The notes: generated from the sequence alone by a model not told the origin. DNA of 64,000 bases from Pisolithus tinctorius (GCA_024663395.1 JANFAH010000016.1:1054001-1118000); one strand, 5' to 3'; shown: positions 45,062-58,322, counted from the stretch's first letter. Program-made: numbers and translations.

Positions 45062-48000
45062 TCACAATTGGGTATGTAATCCGTATGAGGTTTGTGCGTT
45101 CGAATGACGTTGTGAGTGTCGAGGTTAGAAGGGAAAAGCGAGGCTGAAAGAATGCTGTGGGTATGCTTGTGAGCGCAAACTGACACAGCAGACACGTGGC
45201 AGCGCCCACCACTTGATGCACACGTATGTATGTACTACGAGTAGTCTGCAGACTCCTATCGTGAAACAAGAAATGACCTGACGATTTAGCACTGAACTAG
45301 TGTAATCAGCATTGGACGTTTTTGCTCACCCTGCGTGCCGCCATATCACGCTGGCCTCACATCGCCGTTTCGTGCCTGCTTGCTGAGAAGCATCACATGG
45401 TGAGTGGTGTTCGGGATCACGAGCTTGTGGTGCTACAAAGAGTGAGCTTGAATATTCATCACCGGCCCCCTCCCCCCTCCCGACTCAGAACGTCGAGGAC
45501 TCACCACTACGCAGTGAACTGGCTGATACGCTGGGCCTACCAGGGGGCTACAGGTCACCCGAGGGTTGAAGCGGGGGGCACGCATAGCATGCGCCTGCAG
45601 TAGCCAATTTTGGCAACTCGCTTTCACATAATTGACCGACATTGTTTGGCAACTAAACAAAAGCGCTTATGTGACGGATCTGGTCTACCGTTCCGTAGTT
45701 AGCTGTAGTACAGAGAGCGAGCAAAGGCATAAGACGAAGATGCACGGCTGATTTTTCCCTTTCCCTTTCCCTCTCCTCCTCACCACTACTTTTCCAGGCG
45801 TCCTCTCCTTTATGCTGATCGCTGGAAGTTCATGCATTCAGCCTGGGAACGGTTTATGACTTCGCCATCGCCTTGGATTCTTTTCCTATGTCCTTCACCG
45901 TTCGTGCCATTACATTCAGTGCGTAGTTCAGTGGCATCCCCGCTCGCTATGCGTTATTCACGCACCTCTCATTTGTTACAACTTGCATCGTCTTTCTGGC
46001 TTTGGTTGTATCCGTCGAAATATTCACTCGGTAGAGTATTTCAGACACCACGTTCACATGCACGTCCGATCCCAGGGAAAGCGTTCATTTCAGAGTTAAA
46101 GCCGAGAACAGAACCGACCTGGCTATGTGAATACGTCGGGACAAGCTACTTCTCGCAAGTGATATCTTTCAACCACGAAACCGTGTTTCTCCATGAACGC
46201 GGTGTACATATCTTGAGCGTATCTGACCTCGGTGTGTCAAATCACTCGTTATGATGATATCTACAAAATGCATCGCATACCTTTCTTCGAACCTCGGTTC
46301 GGGATGCACTGCAAAAAGAAAAACACAAAGTAGGGGATCGTGACAAAGAAAAGTGACACATCTAGGATATCCTGACCGAGTTCCCTGAGCGCTAGATTGA
46401 GGTCGTCGATGGTCTTCTCGATAGTGCGACTAACTCGATGACACGGCCCAGAGGATGATAAGTCTAATATATAGTCAACTCAGGAATCCTAATCTTTCGA
46501 TATCCACACACGAGACGCGACGATCGCAGTTGACCGAATAACCTAGTGTCATAAAGGAGATACATATGTGCAAGGTAGAGGAGCAGAATAGCGCGACACT
46601 GAGGCGAGACCGACACAGAACCAGCAAGGTTAGAGAAACTTATGCGGAAGTCAGTTGTTGACCTGGTGGAGCCGGGCACATCCAGTTATAAAGAGGTTGG
46701 AAGGGGTACCTGGCGGGCTTTGATGAGACCAGCTGAAAAGACTCTTCGTAGCGGTCAGTTTGCTAGAGCCATGACCAGTTAGTATTCTATGCAATGCTTC
46801 CAGCGAACCCGCAACTGCTGATCCATTTGCCTGATGGCCCTTGGCAATATCAGATTCCGTATCGGTGAAGGGTCATACGCTGATGAGAGTAACTTCCCGT
46901 GTAAACCGTAAACGACATTTCTTCGGCTTGTTTCCGGCAATCGAGAAACCGACAGTTTGAGTGTGGCAGGGACTTCCATCAGTTGGATTACACTATCATT
47001 CGGATATTTAGACGAGCAATGTGGTAGTCGTCACTTGGCGGTATCTCCATTCTGGTGTGCTCTGTCAGTCTCCGTACCTTCTCCACCACTCTCACCTTGG
47101 TTCGTTCTCTTGTCTTTATTGCTCTCCTGACTAGCCGGCTTCCCTTTTCCATCTCTTCACCAACCTCGTTTCATTCCAGCTTCGAATACACCCATGCTTA
47201 TGGCGCAACACCAGACGGACACATACTCTTTACTGCAGAATTGGGACAGAGCACTGGGGAAGGCAAGCAGAAAATGCATGACACGCGGGCCCCAATAATT
47301 TGGACAGTAAATGTTGGCTTGTGCATACCAGAAGACAACAACGGGAAGTAACCGATGTAGACGTCGGGTGAAAATCTAAGAAGTAGAGCTTGAGGGTAAG
47401 TCATCCTCGGCGAAGGGGAGTGGGAACACCTTCTTGACCTCCACGGTCCTGTCATCGATTGCCTCGACCCGGAAGGTATCGCTCATGACAACCCCCTGTG
47501 CCGTACGATTTTGATGTCGACATACTTAACGGAGCATGATGCTCCTCGACCCATTGTTCGGGTGGATGGGAGCAGTGGGAAGCCGGGTTGGAAAAAGCGG
47601 TGTGCGGGGGATTGTAATTAAGCAAGATAGCGCAGATGCGGACAGGAAGATGTTGGACATTCGGCATTTGGAATTGAGGGAGGTAAGGTTGGTGGGTCGC
47701 ATTGTGCGAATCTTGTAGAGTAATAAAGCTACCAACGCTCCAAGATCTCACGGCCTCTGAGATTCTTCTCCGCAGAGTGTACTATGCACTTCGGTATCGA
47801 CAGTCTCTTCTATAGTGACCCCGGCATCGATCTGGATCGCGTTGTGGAGGGTATTGACATGGGCCATTCAGATATAGTGCTGTAAAATTTAGAATGGAAG
47901 AAGGTACCCTCGACAATAGTAACTAAACCGGAATGAGCATACTTGCACCCTGGGACCCGGGTTTGGACAACCTGAAAAATCAAGACTTACACGCGACGAA

Positions 48001-48558
48001 GCCTCGCATGATCCACCCGTATCGAACGGCGAGGCAGTAAAGCACTCGAACTGATGCTACGCTTTGATGAAACGACGATATCGTAGTCGTGTTACATCTT
48101 GCCTCACCTATCTCACTAGGGTCGTATACACGTTGACGATGCTACTGATGGACGTGAGACATGGGTGCGAACTGGATGTGATTTATCATCGCATGAGGCC
48201 TTGGTTGTATGGGTAGGATTCGGACCCTGGTGAGAGGCAGTAAAGGGTTGACGTTATTAGCGAGTGTGAGGATATGGCGGAACCCAAAGATTTTGTCGGA
48301 ACCGAGTGTGGGGCAGAGCGCACTGATACGTGCCAATGGATGATTGGCTTCCATCGACACGTCTCCGCCAACCGTCACCACGACTTCGTCCAGTGGAAAA
48401 CACGATCATGCGGTGCTCAGGGATCATTATGTAATTTCTAAGTCCTATACGTGAGGCCGAGAATAGATTGTATCTTGCTGCGAGTACGTCTGCATACGAT
48501 TGCGCGTCATTCTTAAACGCTGGGATAAGCTGTTCTGGTGGGTGTGCCAGCGATGACG
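45062..48558. other. Gene-poor stretch with coding-like fragments
   Basis: No complete gene was found. Minus-strand fragments look coding: STLCGEESQRP (about 47,770), HLPVRICAILLNYNPPHTAF (about 47,640), FRVEAIDDRTVEVKKVF ending in a stop near 47,395, VVYGLHGKLLSSAYDPSP (about 46,890), DKIFGFRHILTLANNVNPLL (about 48,270) and IPAFKNDAQSYADVLAARYN (about 48,500). They are in different frames and could be exons of one decayed gene. A plus-strand frame at 45,832-46,254 (140 aa) has no recognised domain. The DNA is CpG-rich. Confidence 0.35.
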
Positions 48559-51500
48559 ATGGGTATGTACCGGTGATCACAGAAGCTACCCTACAGCTGA
48601 CAGTTCTCTGGGTGATCACTCAAGTTGCGAAACGGATCGAAAATGTGTCTCGGAGTGATGTGTCCGCAGTTGTCTTTGCGGGCGAAAGTCAGGTCGTAGT
48701 AGGATGCGAAAACCATGACATTCGTCGATGGAAGATTGAAGACGGTCAGCAACAGGGCCCAACTATGCAAGGGAGCGGTACTGTCGATTCTGTTGTCGTT
48801 TCTCGGGATGGCCAGTGGATTGTGTCCGGAGATCGCGGATGGAAAGCAATCGTTTGGAATGCGGCTACTCATGAAAAAGTGCGCGAGTTCACAGAACATG
48901 GCTACTGGGTACACGGGGTCGATATCTCGAGCGACTGTACTAAAATTGCCTCCGTGGGTGGCAGCATCTCCCAGATAGCCAGCATTACTTCCGGTACCCG
49001 TCTGCTTCCTCCCCTCCCACAGTCTTCGATCGTTGGTATCAAGTTCTCCCCAGACGGCAGTCGATTTGCTACCGCCTCAGAGACTCAAGGTTTCCGCGTC
49101 TACAACACGCACAATGGCAATATCTTCTTCGATTCAGGTCAAAAGGGTTCGACCGGTTCATGGTCAAACACTCAGTTGGCCTGGTCGTCTAATGGCCAGC
49201 AGCTGTTCGTCGCGAGCAGGGGCAAGATCATTTATTTCGACCTTGCTAAGTTTTCGTCTTCAGAGTGGTCGATCCACGAAAACCAATCTCCCGTACATAT
49301 TGCATCCAACGGCAGATTCGTTGCGTGTGCCGCAGGCGCATCGGTTTCGCTATGGGATTGTGTGTCCCACAAACAGATCGGTAGCATTATCACACACACC
49401 TCACGGATCAAATGCGTCGCCCTCTCGCCAAGCGGGCGGTATCTCGCATGTGGATATGACAGGAACATCACAATTCACCATCTCAGAAGCGACCTTCCTC
49501 CTAAGTATTTCATCCATGGTGTAAGTGTACATCCACTCATGAAGTGCACATCGCTAACAAACATTACGCTACCTAACGATGTAATCCATCAACCACTGCA
49601 TACTTCTCAGCTTCCGCTCGTACAAGCGAGTGATGACACCCTCAAGTCCTGGATGTAGAACGATCCGACGAACACCGAAAGGCTACTCTCAGAGCAGATC
49701 ACCAGCTCTTCGATTCCTCAATACTGTGTGCTAGCAAACCGCGCTCTTATAAGAGCACGTTTGCAACATTTGGTACCCGCAATCGAAGATGCCAAGGAGG
49801 TCTGTCTACTTTAGGCTTATTACTCCATGCGCACGTTTACTCACATGGATTAAGTCCCTCCGGGTTCAGCCGTCACCTATCGGCTATATTGCGTTAGCAG
49901 TTGCTCTACTTGGCCAGGGGAACCGAGAGGGTGCACTATGGGCATTCGACTTTGCCTCTCATGATTGTGATCCGTACGACATCAGATTTCTCATACTACT
50001 GAAGGTGTGTGAGGTGATGTAAATTGTTCTCGCAGTTAATCCACGTTCCTCCTAGTCGATCCTCGTGTTCGAATCCGGAAGTCAGGAAGAAGCGATAGAC
50101 CGCGTAGAACACCTTGCTACGAGAGCAAACGATGACAATGACGACGATGCCATCTACATTTACACCCAGGCACGTGATTCACATGATGCAGACATGTAGG
50201 TATCATTGTTGATGCATTCTGCAGGTCCTCGGAGTTATGTACATAAAGAAGGGGGGTTACAAACGCGCAATACCATTGATCGAGCATGCGAAGAGCCTTG
50301 CCCCCGAGAATAAGCAATGTCCTCCGCTAGTGACGATCTCGCTCGTAGGTCTTGTACCGTTACTACCTATCAATCTAACTCTCCTCTCCGTGAAGATATT
50401 TGAGTGGAGTTTCAACGAGCTGGAAATTGTTGCCCAGCAACGTTTATGTGAAGTCCTCTACGCTGAAGACCGTGCAGCCGAAGCCGTGGAGATTTTCCTC
50501 AACATCATCAAGACGTCTGACGAGGAGATCCTGAGAAACAAGGCAAACGCAAACTGGGTTGCAAGTACGTCTTGTAGCCTCTAGTCTGATTGATGTGCAT
50601 ATTAACGTCCATCAGATTTCACCAAAAAATGCGCTACTACACTTGAGCATATTGGCGACGAAGCCTTCGGATCCGGAGAACACGAAGATGCAATAGTGCA
50701 GTACTCTGCTGCGTTTCCCATCAGTCCTCCAAGTGCTGCAGGTCCATTTATCAAGTGGAGCAGAGCTCGGGCTGCAAAAGGCTTGTGGGAGGATGCACTA
50801 CAAGATGCGAACAATGTATGCATGGTACCTTTCTTGTACGAGTCGTTCCTTACAGCTGCTGTACAGGCGGTGAAAGCGGATCCTTCCAGCCCCTGGGGCT
50901 ATGAGGCCAAGCATGTGGCACTCCATGGAGCAAAACGGTATGACGAAGCAATCGACGCTTTCAACTCTATGCTTCGTGTAATTGAACAGTCTCATGACCC
51001 TGCAATCAGGGGTATGTACTTCCTGTGTGAATCTAATACCCACGAATGACAATTTCACAGAATTACGCAAGAACTACGTTTCTCCGTCTGAGACGGTTGC
51101 AGCTATTGATCCTGTCATCCGCGAGACCCTTAAAAATTCACCCCTCGCCATCATCGATGTCAACAGTGGTTGCCTTTGTGATAATCCTGAGAAGATACGT
51201 ATCTTCAAGGCCGATCCATCATTCAAAGAGCTTGTTTCATCTATGACGACAGAAGTGGACGAGGAGCGGATTCAACGAGTGATTGCAGGTTTTTTCGGAT
51301 ACGTGATGTTCTCGCACGCATGGCAGGGGAGCGAACCGACATTCCAGGACGTCAAACAAGTTGAATCCAAATCCGTGTGGGGCCTTCCCGACACGCTCCT
51401 GAATAAGAAGTTGCACGATTTCTGCAAGGCGACGCGCAAACTTGGCTATAATTGGGCATGGTCGGATACATGTTGTATCGACAAGTCCACGAGCTCCATC

Positions 51501-52667
51501 CTTAATCAATCCCTTACATCCATGTACAAATGGTATGCAAATTCCGCAGCCACCCTCGTATTCCTTGCTGGTGTAGCGCATCCGTCCAAGCCCGGGGACC
51601 TTTCACATAGTTTGTGGATGACGCGAGCGTGGACTTTACAAGAGCTTCTCTCGCCGACAGTCATCTTTTTCTATGATGCCGAGTGGAAGTTATACCTTGG
51701 CGATACCAGTGCAAACCACAAGCAGTCCCCAGAGATCATGCAAGAACTAGCAGATACTATCAATATCCCCTCCGGAACCATCGCTGCGTTCTCTCCAGAC
51801 GATCTCGGGGTGCGCGAAAAACTTCGTCTCGCTTCGACGCGCAACGCGACAATCGACGAAGACGCTGCGTATTCTCTCATCGGTATATTCAAGTCCGATC
51901 TTAGGCCTCACTACGGCGAAGGACCTGACGCCCTCGGACACCTTCTGGAGGAGATCGTGGCCCGTTCCGGGGAGGTCAGTGTACTTGCGTGGTCAGGGAA
52001 GTCATCGACATACAACAGTTGTCTCCCGGCGTCCCTTTCTGTTTACAGCCAAACTCCTTACAGCCCTCCATCTCTCGAAGGGGATGAAATGGAAAGGTGC
52101 ATCAAAGAATTACGTGACAAGTTGCCCCGGTATGAAGCACGGATTATATACAATAAAATCAATCGTCTTTCTCCTGCCCGTTTTGCAACCCGACGTCTAC
52201 ATCTTCCATGCATCGTCTTCTCTGTGAGAAGTCTCGAAAACCCACGTAGTGACAATGTGAAGCTTTATCGTGCCAGGGTATCAGGACTTGGAAGTGTAGA
52301 GTTCATGACTGCAGATGATCTCCCACTGCACGAGCCAAAGAAACTCATCTTCGCGAATCCTTGGATCAATCATATCCGAGGTCCGAGTAGTGGGGTTACC
52401 TGGGGAGATGACTCGGACCCTGATACCGACTCTGACTCGGATGAAGTTGTGCTGATACCCACTATCCCTGTGCTTCAGGTTGACAACTATACCCGGGCAC
52501 TAGAGATGTTTGCTCGCCTCGGACAGCCTTTCAACGCATTACTTCTGGTACAGCAGTCGAATGGAACGTACAAGAGGATCGCTGCAGAGAACGAGATTGT
52601 CGTCTCGGGACTCGGAACCAACATCGCCTCCAAGAACGTTCGAGCGAGAGTGTTGGAAATCCTTTGA
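48559..52667 (+). pseudogene. WD40-TPR-HET protein, paralogue 1 (in-frame TAG)
   Basis: The gene begins with a four-base exon, ATGG (48,559-48,562), and a 62 bp intron, as in paralogue 2. The WD40 part (48,625-49,520) shows RRWKIEDGQQ, VVSRDGQWIVSGD, FSPDGSRFATASE and VALSPSGRYLACG. Helical TPR-like repeats follow (49,600-51,050: ALIRARLQHLVPAIEDAKE, YKRAIPLIEHAKSLAP, RARAAKGLWEDALQDAN, YDEAIDAFNSML), then the HET domain (51,290-51,680) with VMFSHAWQGSEPTFQDV, WAWSDTCCIDKS and WMTRAWTLQELLSP. A conserved tail ends at 52,667. HET proteins are known for heterokaryon incompatibility and programmed cell death. A TAG at 49,656-49,658 interrupts the exon after the WD40 part where paralogue 2 has CAG. 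Unless it is spliced out, the gene is broken or split into a WD40 protein and a TPR-HET protein. Confidence 0.75.
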
Positions 52668-53200
52668 CGTGTATGTGTGGAGTTCGGGCTCAGCTGGCGG
52701 CTGTTAAAGCTAGTTTCGTCTTTCTTCGTTCATCGGTTGTTTTTTTCTGTTCGTATTGTTTCGTGTTGTCCTCGTCCTCACCCATTACTTCTTCACTGCA
52801 TCAGAGATATGGAATCAGTTTCTGGACACGTTGGGTACCACCAACTAATGGGGAGGGTTGGATTGCATGCACGCACCACTACCGTCTGTTAATATGGTAG
52901 ATGGCAGCAGAACGCCACAGCAATACGAACAAGGGATAGCATGCGCCCAAACGAGGGATAGCACGCGCCATTATTTGGCTACATTCCAAAACTAAATAAA
53001 AGCAGTTTTGGTCAATTCTGGTCTATCGATATATCGATCTGGAAGAACACGATGTGACTTTGGGCACGTGCACTGATCCATATTGATAGCTTGCAGAACG
53101 TGTAGTTCATACATATATTGGGTGCTGGCATGAGCGACTCAACTATGCATCGTTCTTTTCCCCTATAAACACCAGGACAAGCAGCTTGCCATCGACAACG
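52668..53200. promoter_or_regulatory. Intergenic region and promoter of WD40-TPR-HET paralogue 2
   Basis: A pyrimidine-rich 3' tail of paralogue 1 (tttttttctgttcg) is followed by AT-rich text and a TATA-like ccctataaacacc at 53,161-53,173, about 35 bp upstream of the ATG. No gene is present. Confidence 0.5.
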
Positions 53201-56200
53201 ATGGGTGCGTACCAGCAGTCAGAAAGGCTGAGGTGGCCCTATTAACAGCCCGTTATGATGACTAAGATATAGAACGGATCGAAATTGAATGTCAGGGTGA
53301 TATACATGCAGTCACCTTCGCGAACGAAAGTCAGGTCGTAGGAGGATGTGACAACGGTGATATTCTTCGATGGAAGATTGAAGACGGACATGCACAGCAA
53401 CAGGAGCCAACCTTGAAAGCAAGTGGCCTTGTTGCATCTGTTGCCGTTTCCCGGGATGGCCGGTGGATGGTGTCCGGAGACCGTGGAAAAATGGCAATCG
53501 TCTGGAATATGGTCACTAATGAAAAAGTGCACGAGTTAGATCACGGCGGCTGGGCAACGGAGGTCGATATCTCGAGCGACTGTACTAAACTTGTATCTGC
53601 GGATACGTGCAATGCCCGGATATTCGACATCAATTCTGGTATCCGACTCCTTCCTCCCCTTCGATATGAATGGGTTCTTGGTGTCAAGTTCTCCGCAGAC
53701 GGCAGTCGATTTGCTACCTCCTCGGAGACTCAGGGTGTCCGTGTCTACAACACCCACGACGGCAATATCTTGTTTGATTCAGGTCAATACGGTTCGACCG
53801 GTCGATGGTCGAAAACTACGCTGGCCTGGTCGCCTGATGGCCAACAGCTATTCCTCTCGCCCAGAGGCAAACTCATCTGTTTCGACCTTTCCAAGCTTTC
53901 GTCTTCGGAGTGGTCGATCCATGAAAACCAATCTCCAGCACATATAGCATCCAACGGCAGATTCATTGCATGTGCTGCGGGTTCATTGGTTTCGCTATGG
54001 GATTGCACGTCCCACAAGCAGATCAGTAGCATCATCGTACACACCTCACAGATTATCTGCGTTGCTCTCTCGCCAAGCGGGCGGTATCTCGCATGTGGAA
54101 ATGGCAGGAATATCACAATTCACAGTCTTAGAGGGGTCCTCCCCCCTCAATATTTCGACCGTGGTGTAAGTGTACATCCACTCATGAGGCTCGCATTGCT
54201 AACAATCATCACGCTACTCTCATGTCCTGTGTAATTCTTTAATCCATCAATAACTCTGCCCTTCTCAGCTTCCACTCATAGAAGTGAGTCACGAGATCTT
54301 TGACTCATGGACACAGGACGACCCAACGAAAACCGAAGTGCTACTGTCGGAGGAGATCACGAATGCTTCAAGTCCTAGCCACCACGTGCTAGCAAACCGT
54401 GCTCTTATAAGAGCACGTTTGAAACATTTGGCACCTGCGATAGAGGATGCCAAAGAGGTCTGTCTGCTTTAGCCTCATAGCTCCATGTACATGTTTGCTC
54501 ACATGCATTTCAAGTCCCTCCAGGTCCAGCCATCACCCATTGGCTATATTGCGATGGCGGTCACTCTACTTGCCCAGGGCGATCGAGAGGGTGCGCTACT
54601 GGCATTCGACTTTGCCTTTCATGACTGTCACTTGTGCGACATCGGATTTCTCTTACTACTAAAGGTGTGTGAGGTGATCTAAATCGTTCTCGCAATTAAT
54701 CTACGTTCTGCCCAGTCGATCCTTCTGTTCGAATCCGGGAACCCGGAAGGGGCAATAGATCGTGTGGAACGTCTTGCTACGAGAGCAAACAATGACAATG
54801 ATGACGATAAAACCTACCTTTACACCCAGGTACGTGCCTTGCGTCATGCAGACATTTAAGTATCACCCCTGATACATTGCGCAGGTCCTTGCAGTTATGT
54901 ACATGAAGAAGAGGGATTACAGACATGCGATACCATTGATCGAGCGTGCGAAGGACCTAGCCCCAAAGGACAAGCAATGTCCTCCGCTAGTGACGATCTC
55001 ACTCGTAGGTCTTCTGTCGTTACTACCTATCAATCTAACCCTCCATGAAGATATTTGGGTGGAGTTTCAGTGGGCTGGACATCGCTTCCCAGCAATTTTT
55101 GTGCGAAACCCTCTTCACTGAAGACCGTACAGTCGAAGCCGTGGAGGTCCTCCTCAACATCATCAGGACATCGGACGAGGAGGTCCTGAGGAGCAAGGAA
55201 AATGTGGACTGGATCGCAAGTACGTCCTGTAGCCGCTAGTCTGGTTGGCGTGTACGTTAACATCCATCATCAGATTTCAGCAAAAAATGCGCAACCACAC
55301 TTGAGCGTGTTGGCGATGAAGCCTTCAGATCTGATGGACTCAATCATGCACTAACATGGTACTCTGCTCTATTGCCCCTCAGTCCTCCAAATCCCGCAAG
55401 TGTGTTTATGAAGCGAAGCAGAGCTCGAGCAGCAAGAGGCTTGTGGGAGGATGCACTTCAGGATGCCAACGACGTATGCATGGTATCCTCTGGTATGATC
55501 GGTTCCTTACAATTGCCATATAGGCAGTGAAAGCGGACCCCTCCAGCCCTTGGGGCTATGAGGCCAAGCACGTGGCGCTTCATGGAGCGAAGCGGTATGA
55601 CGAAGCGATCGATGCTTTCAAGTCTATGTTGCAAGCGATCGAGCAGTCCAATGACCCTGCAATCAGAGGTATATACCTCCTGTATGAAGCTAATAGCCAC
55701 AAATGACGCTTTCACAGAACTGCGCAAGAACTATGTCTCTCCATCTGAGATGATTGCAGTTATTGATTCTATCATCCGCGAGGTTCTTAAAAATTGTCCC
55801 CTGGTCGTCATCGATGTCAACACTGGTTGCCTTTGCGACAGTTCTGAGCGGATGCATATCTTCAAGGCCGATCCATCATTTAAAGAGCTCGTTTCATCTA
55901 TGACGACAGAAGTGGACAAGAAGCGTATCCTACGAGTGCTTGCAGGATTTTTCAAATATGTGATGTTCTCGCACGTGTGGCAGGGGAACGAGCCGTCATT
56001 CCAGGACGTCAAACAAGTTGAATCCAAATCCGTGTGGGCACTCCCTGACATTCCCCTGAACGAGAAGTTGCGCAATTTCTGCAAAGAGACGCGCAGACTT
56101 GGCTACAATTGGGCGTGGTCAGATACGTGTTGTATCGACAAGTCCACAAGTTCCATCCTTAATCAATCTCTTACATCTATGTACAAATGGTATGCGAACT

Positions 56201-57315
56201 CGGCAGCCACGCTCGTATTCCTTGCCGGTGTAGTGCATCCGTCCAAGCCCGGGGACCTCACGCGTAGTTTATGGATGACGCGAGCATGGACTTTACAAGA
56301 GCTTCTCGCACCGGAAGTCATCTTTTTCTATGATTCCGAGTGGAAGTTATACCTTGGCGATACCAGCTCAAACCACAAGCAGTCTCCGGAGATCATGCAA
56401 GAGCTGGCAGACGCCATCAAGGTTCCACGTGGAACTATCGTCACGTTCTCTCCAGGTGATCTCGGGGTGCGCGAGAAACTTCGTCTCGCTTCGACGCGCA
56501 AAGTGGCAGTCGACGAAGATGCTGCGTATTCTCTTATTGGCATATTCGAGTCTGATCTTAGGCCTCACTACGGCGAAGGACCCGACGCTCTCGGACATCT
56601 CCTGGAGGAGATCGTAGCCCGCTCCGGGGAGGTCAACATACTTGCGTGGTCAGGAAAGTCATCAACATACAACAGTTGTCTCCCGGCTTCCCTTTCTGTT
56701 TACAGCCAAACTCCTTATAGTCCTTCATCACTCGAAGGGGAGGAAATGGAAAGGTGCATCAAGATATTACGTGACAAGTTACCCAGGCAAGAAGCACGGA
56801 TCATATATAATAGGATCAACGATCTTTCCTCCGCCCGTTTTGCAGCCCGACGTCTACATCTTCCATGCATCGTCTTCTCTGTGAGAAGTCTCGAACACCC
56901 ACGTAGTGACGATACGAAGCTTTATCATGCCAGGGTATCAGGAGTTGGAAACGTAGAGTTCACGACTGCAGATGATCTCCCACTGCACGAGCCAAAGAAA
57001 CTCGTCTTCGCGAATCCTTGGATCGACCATATCCGAGGTCCGAGTAGTGGGGTCACTTGGGACGACTCGGACTCTGATATTGACTCTGACTTGGATGAAG
57101 TTGTGCCGATACCCGCTGTCCCTGCGCTTCAGGTTGACAACTATACCCGGGCACTAGAGATGTTCGCTCGCCTCGGACAGCCCTTCAACGCATTACTGCT
57201 ACTACAACAGTCGAATGGAAAGTACAAGAGGGTCGCTGCAGAGAACGAGATTGTCATCTCGGGACTCGGAATCAACATCAAGAACATACGAGCGAAAGTG
57301 TTGGAAATCCTTTGA
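53201..57315 (+). CDS. WD40-TPR-HET protein, paralogue 2 (intact by eye)
   Basis: The start is the four-base exon ATGG at 53,201; intron 53,205-53,272 (gtgcgt...atatag) brings it to MERIEIECQGDIHAV. The WD40 part spans 53,273-54,163 (ILRWKIEDG, VAVSRDGRWMVSGD, KFSADGSRFATSSE, LWDCTSHK). An intron (gtaagt...ttctcag) leads to LPLIEVSHEIFDSW and TPR-like helices (HAIPLIERAKDLAP, ARAARGLWEDALQDAN, YDEAIDAFKSML) spread over short exons with clean GT-AG sites. The HET domain (about 55,960-56,340) has VMFSHVWQGNEPSFQDV, YNWAWSDTCCIDKS and LWMTRAWTLQELLAP. A tail of about 330 aa ends at 57,315. Total about 1,240 aa. It is a tandem duplicate of the upstream gene, with identity extending into introns. 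A role in non-self recognition or cell death is inferred from HET. The C-terminal placement of HET is unusual compared with classical N-terminal HET proteins. Confidence 0.8.
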
Positions 57316-58322
57316 CGTGTATATGTGGGGTTTGGGCTCAGCCGGTGGTTGTTAAAGTTGGTCCGTCTTTCTTCCTTCATCGGTCGTTTTTTTCTGTTCG
57401 TATTTTTCTTGCTGTCCTCGTGAGTTTGCTTGTTACGTGGAGACGGAGCCTCAAGAGACCTAAGGCTGATTTGGAGACTCGTTCATAGTCATGCAAGGGG
57501 ATGGTAGTTGTACACGGGTGTATACCCTCTCCATAACATCTCGTTCGGTTACCATTTGTACTATACCATCGATCATGGTTCGATTACATATTGGGACTTA
57601 ACTCACTACTAGAAGATAGGGTCGTCGGGGACGGCAGGCACCTTGTTTACGGATGCGACATATGTAGATCCCCATAATTTACATGCGAGATTTCGATGTC
57701 TGAAGATCATATACCGTCCGTCGCTCCGTTGTCATCTCCTCTGTCTCTGCAGCATCTCCCCATCCTCGTTCGCAAATACAGGTTGCGGTTGTACATTGGC
57801 ATTGGGCTTGGATGGGCTAAACTACAATAGGATTTGATTCTGATTCGCAAGTAGACGATGCTTGGACGAGTACAATCCTACATAATTACATGCCTACAAT
57901 TCATTGCCACCATGATTTGAATCGGGCTTTGTTTATGGGAAGATTGCAGATGTCGAAAAATGAGTGACGAATTTTCAATTTCAGGTGCAGTGACATTGTA
58001 GTTGCAATCATACGCATCACCACTCCGAAGAGATAACGGACCCCCCTTCGCCTAGGATGGCGATGGGCGCAGATAGGTTACCGGAGTTCCCAGAAGAGTG
58101 TGCAGTTTGTTAAGCTCAGCAACACGTCGATTGACTACATGCCTCAGCCATCATCCGGGAGATCCTGCACATGTGAACAGGCTTTTCGTATCTCGTTTAG
58201 CTCGTACGGTTACTCCCACATAAGAACGTTGTACGTGCACATCACCTGCGCCATGAACGTGCTAACACGACTGTCATAACCCCTCAAGCACATGAAACAA
58301 TCCTCCGTAAGCTACTACCACA
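57316..58322. other. Intergenic, no gene seen
   Basis: A 3' tail similar to that of paralogue 1 (cggtcgtttttttctgttcg-like) is followed by text with no convincing exon. A 64-codon plus-strand ORF at 57,643 has no homologue that I recognise. Confidence 0.5.

Noticed and set aside
45027..45269. Minus-strand ORF upstream of the NACHT first exon
   Set aside because: It overlaps the first exon in another frame and shows no homologous text; treated as 5' leader.
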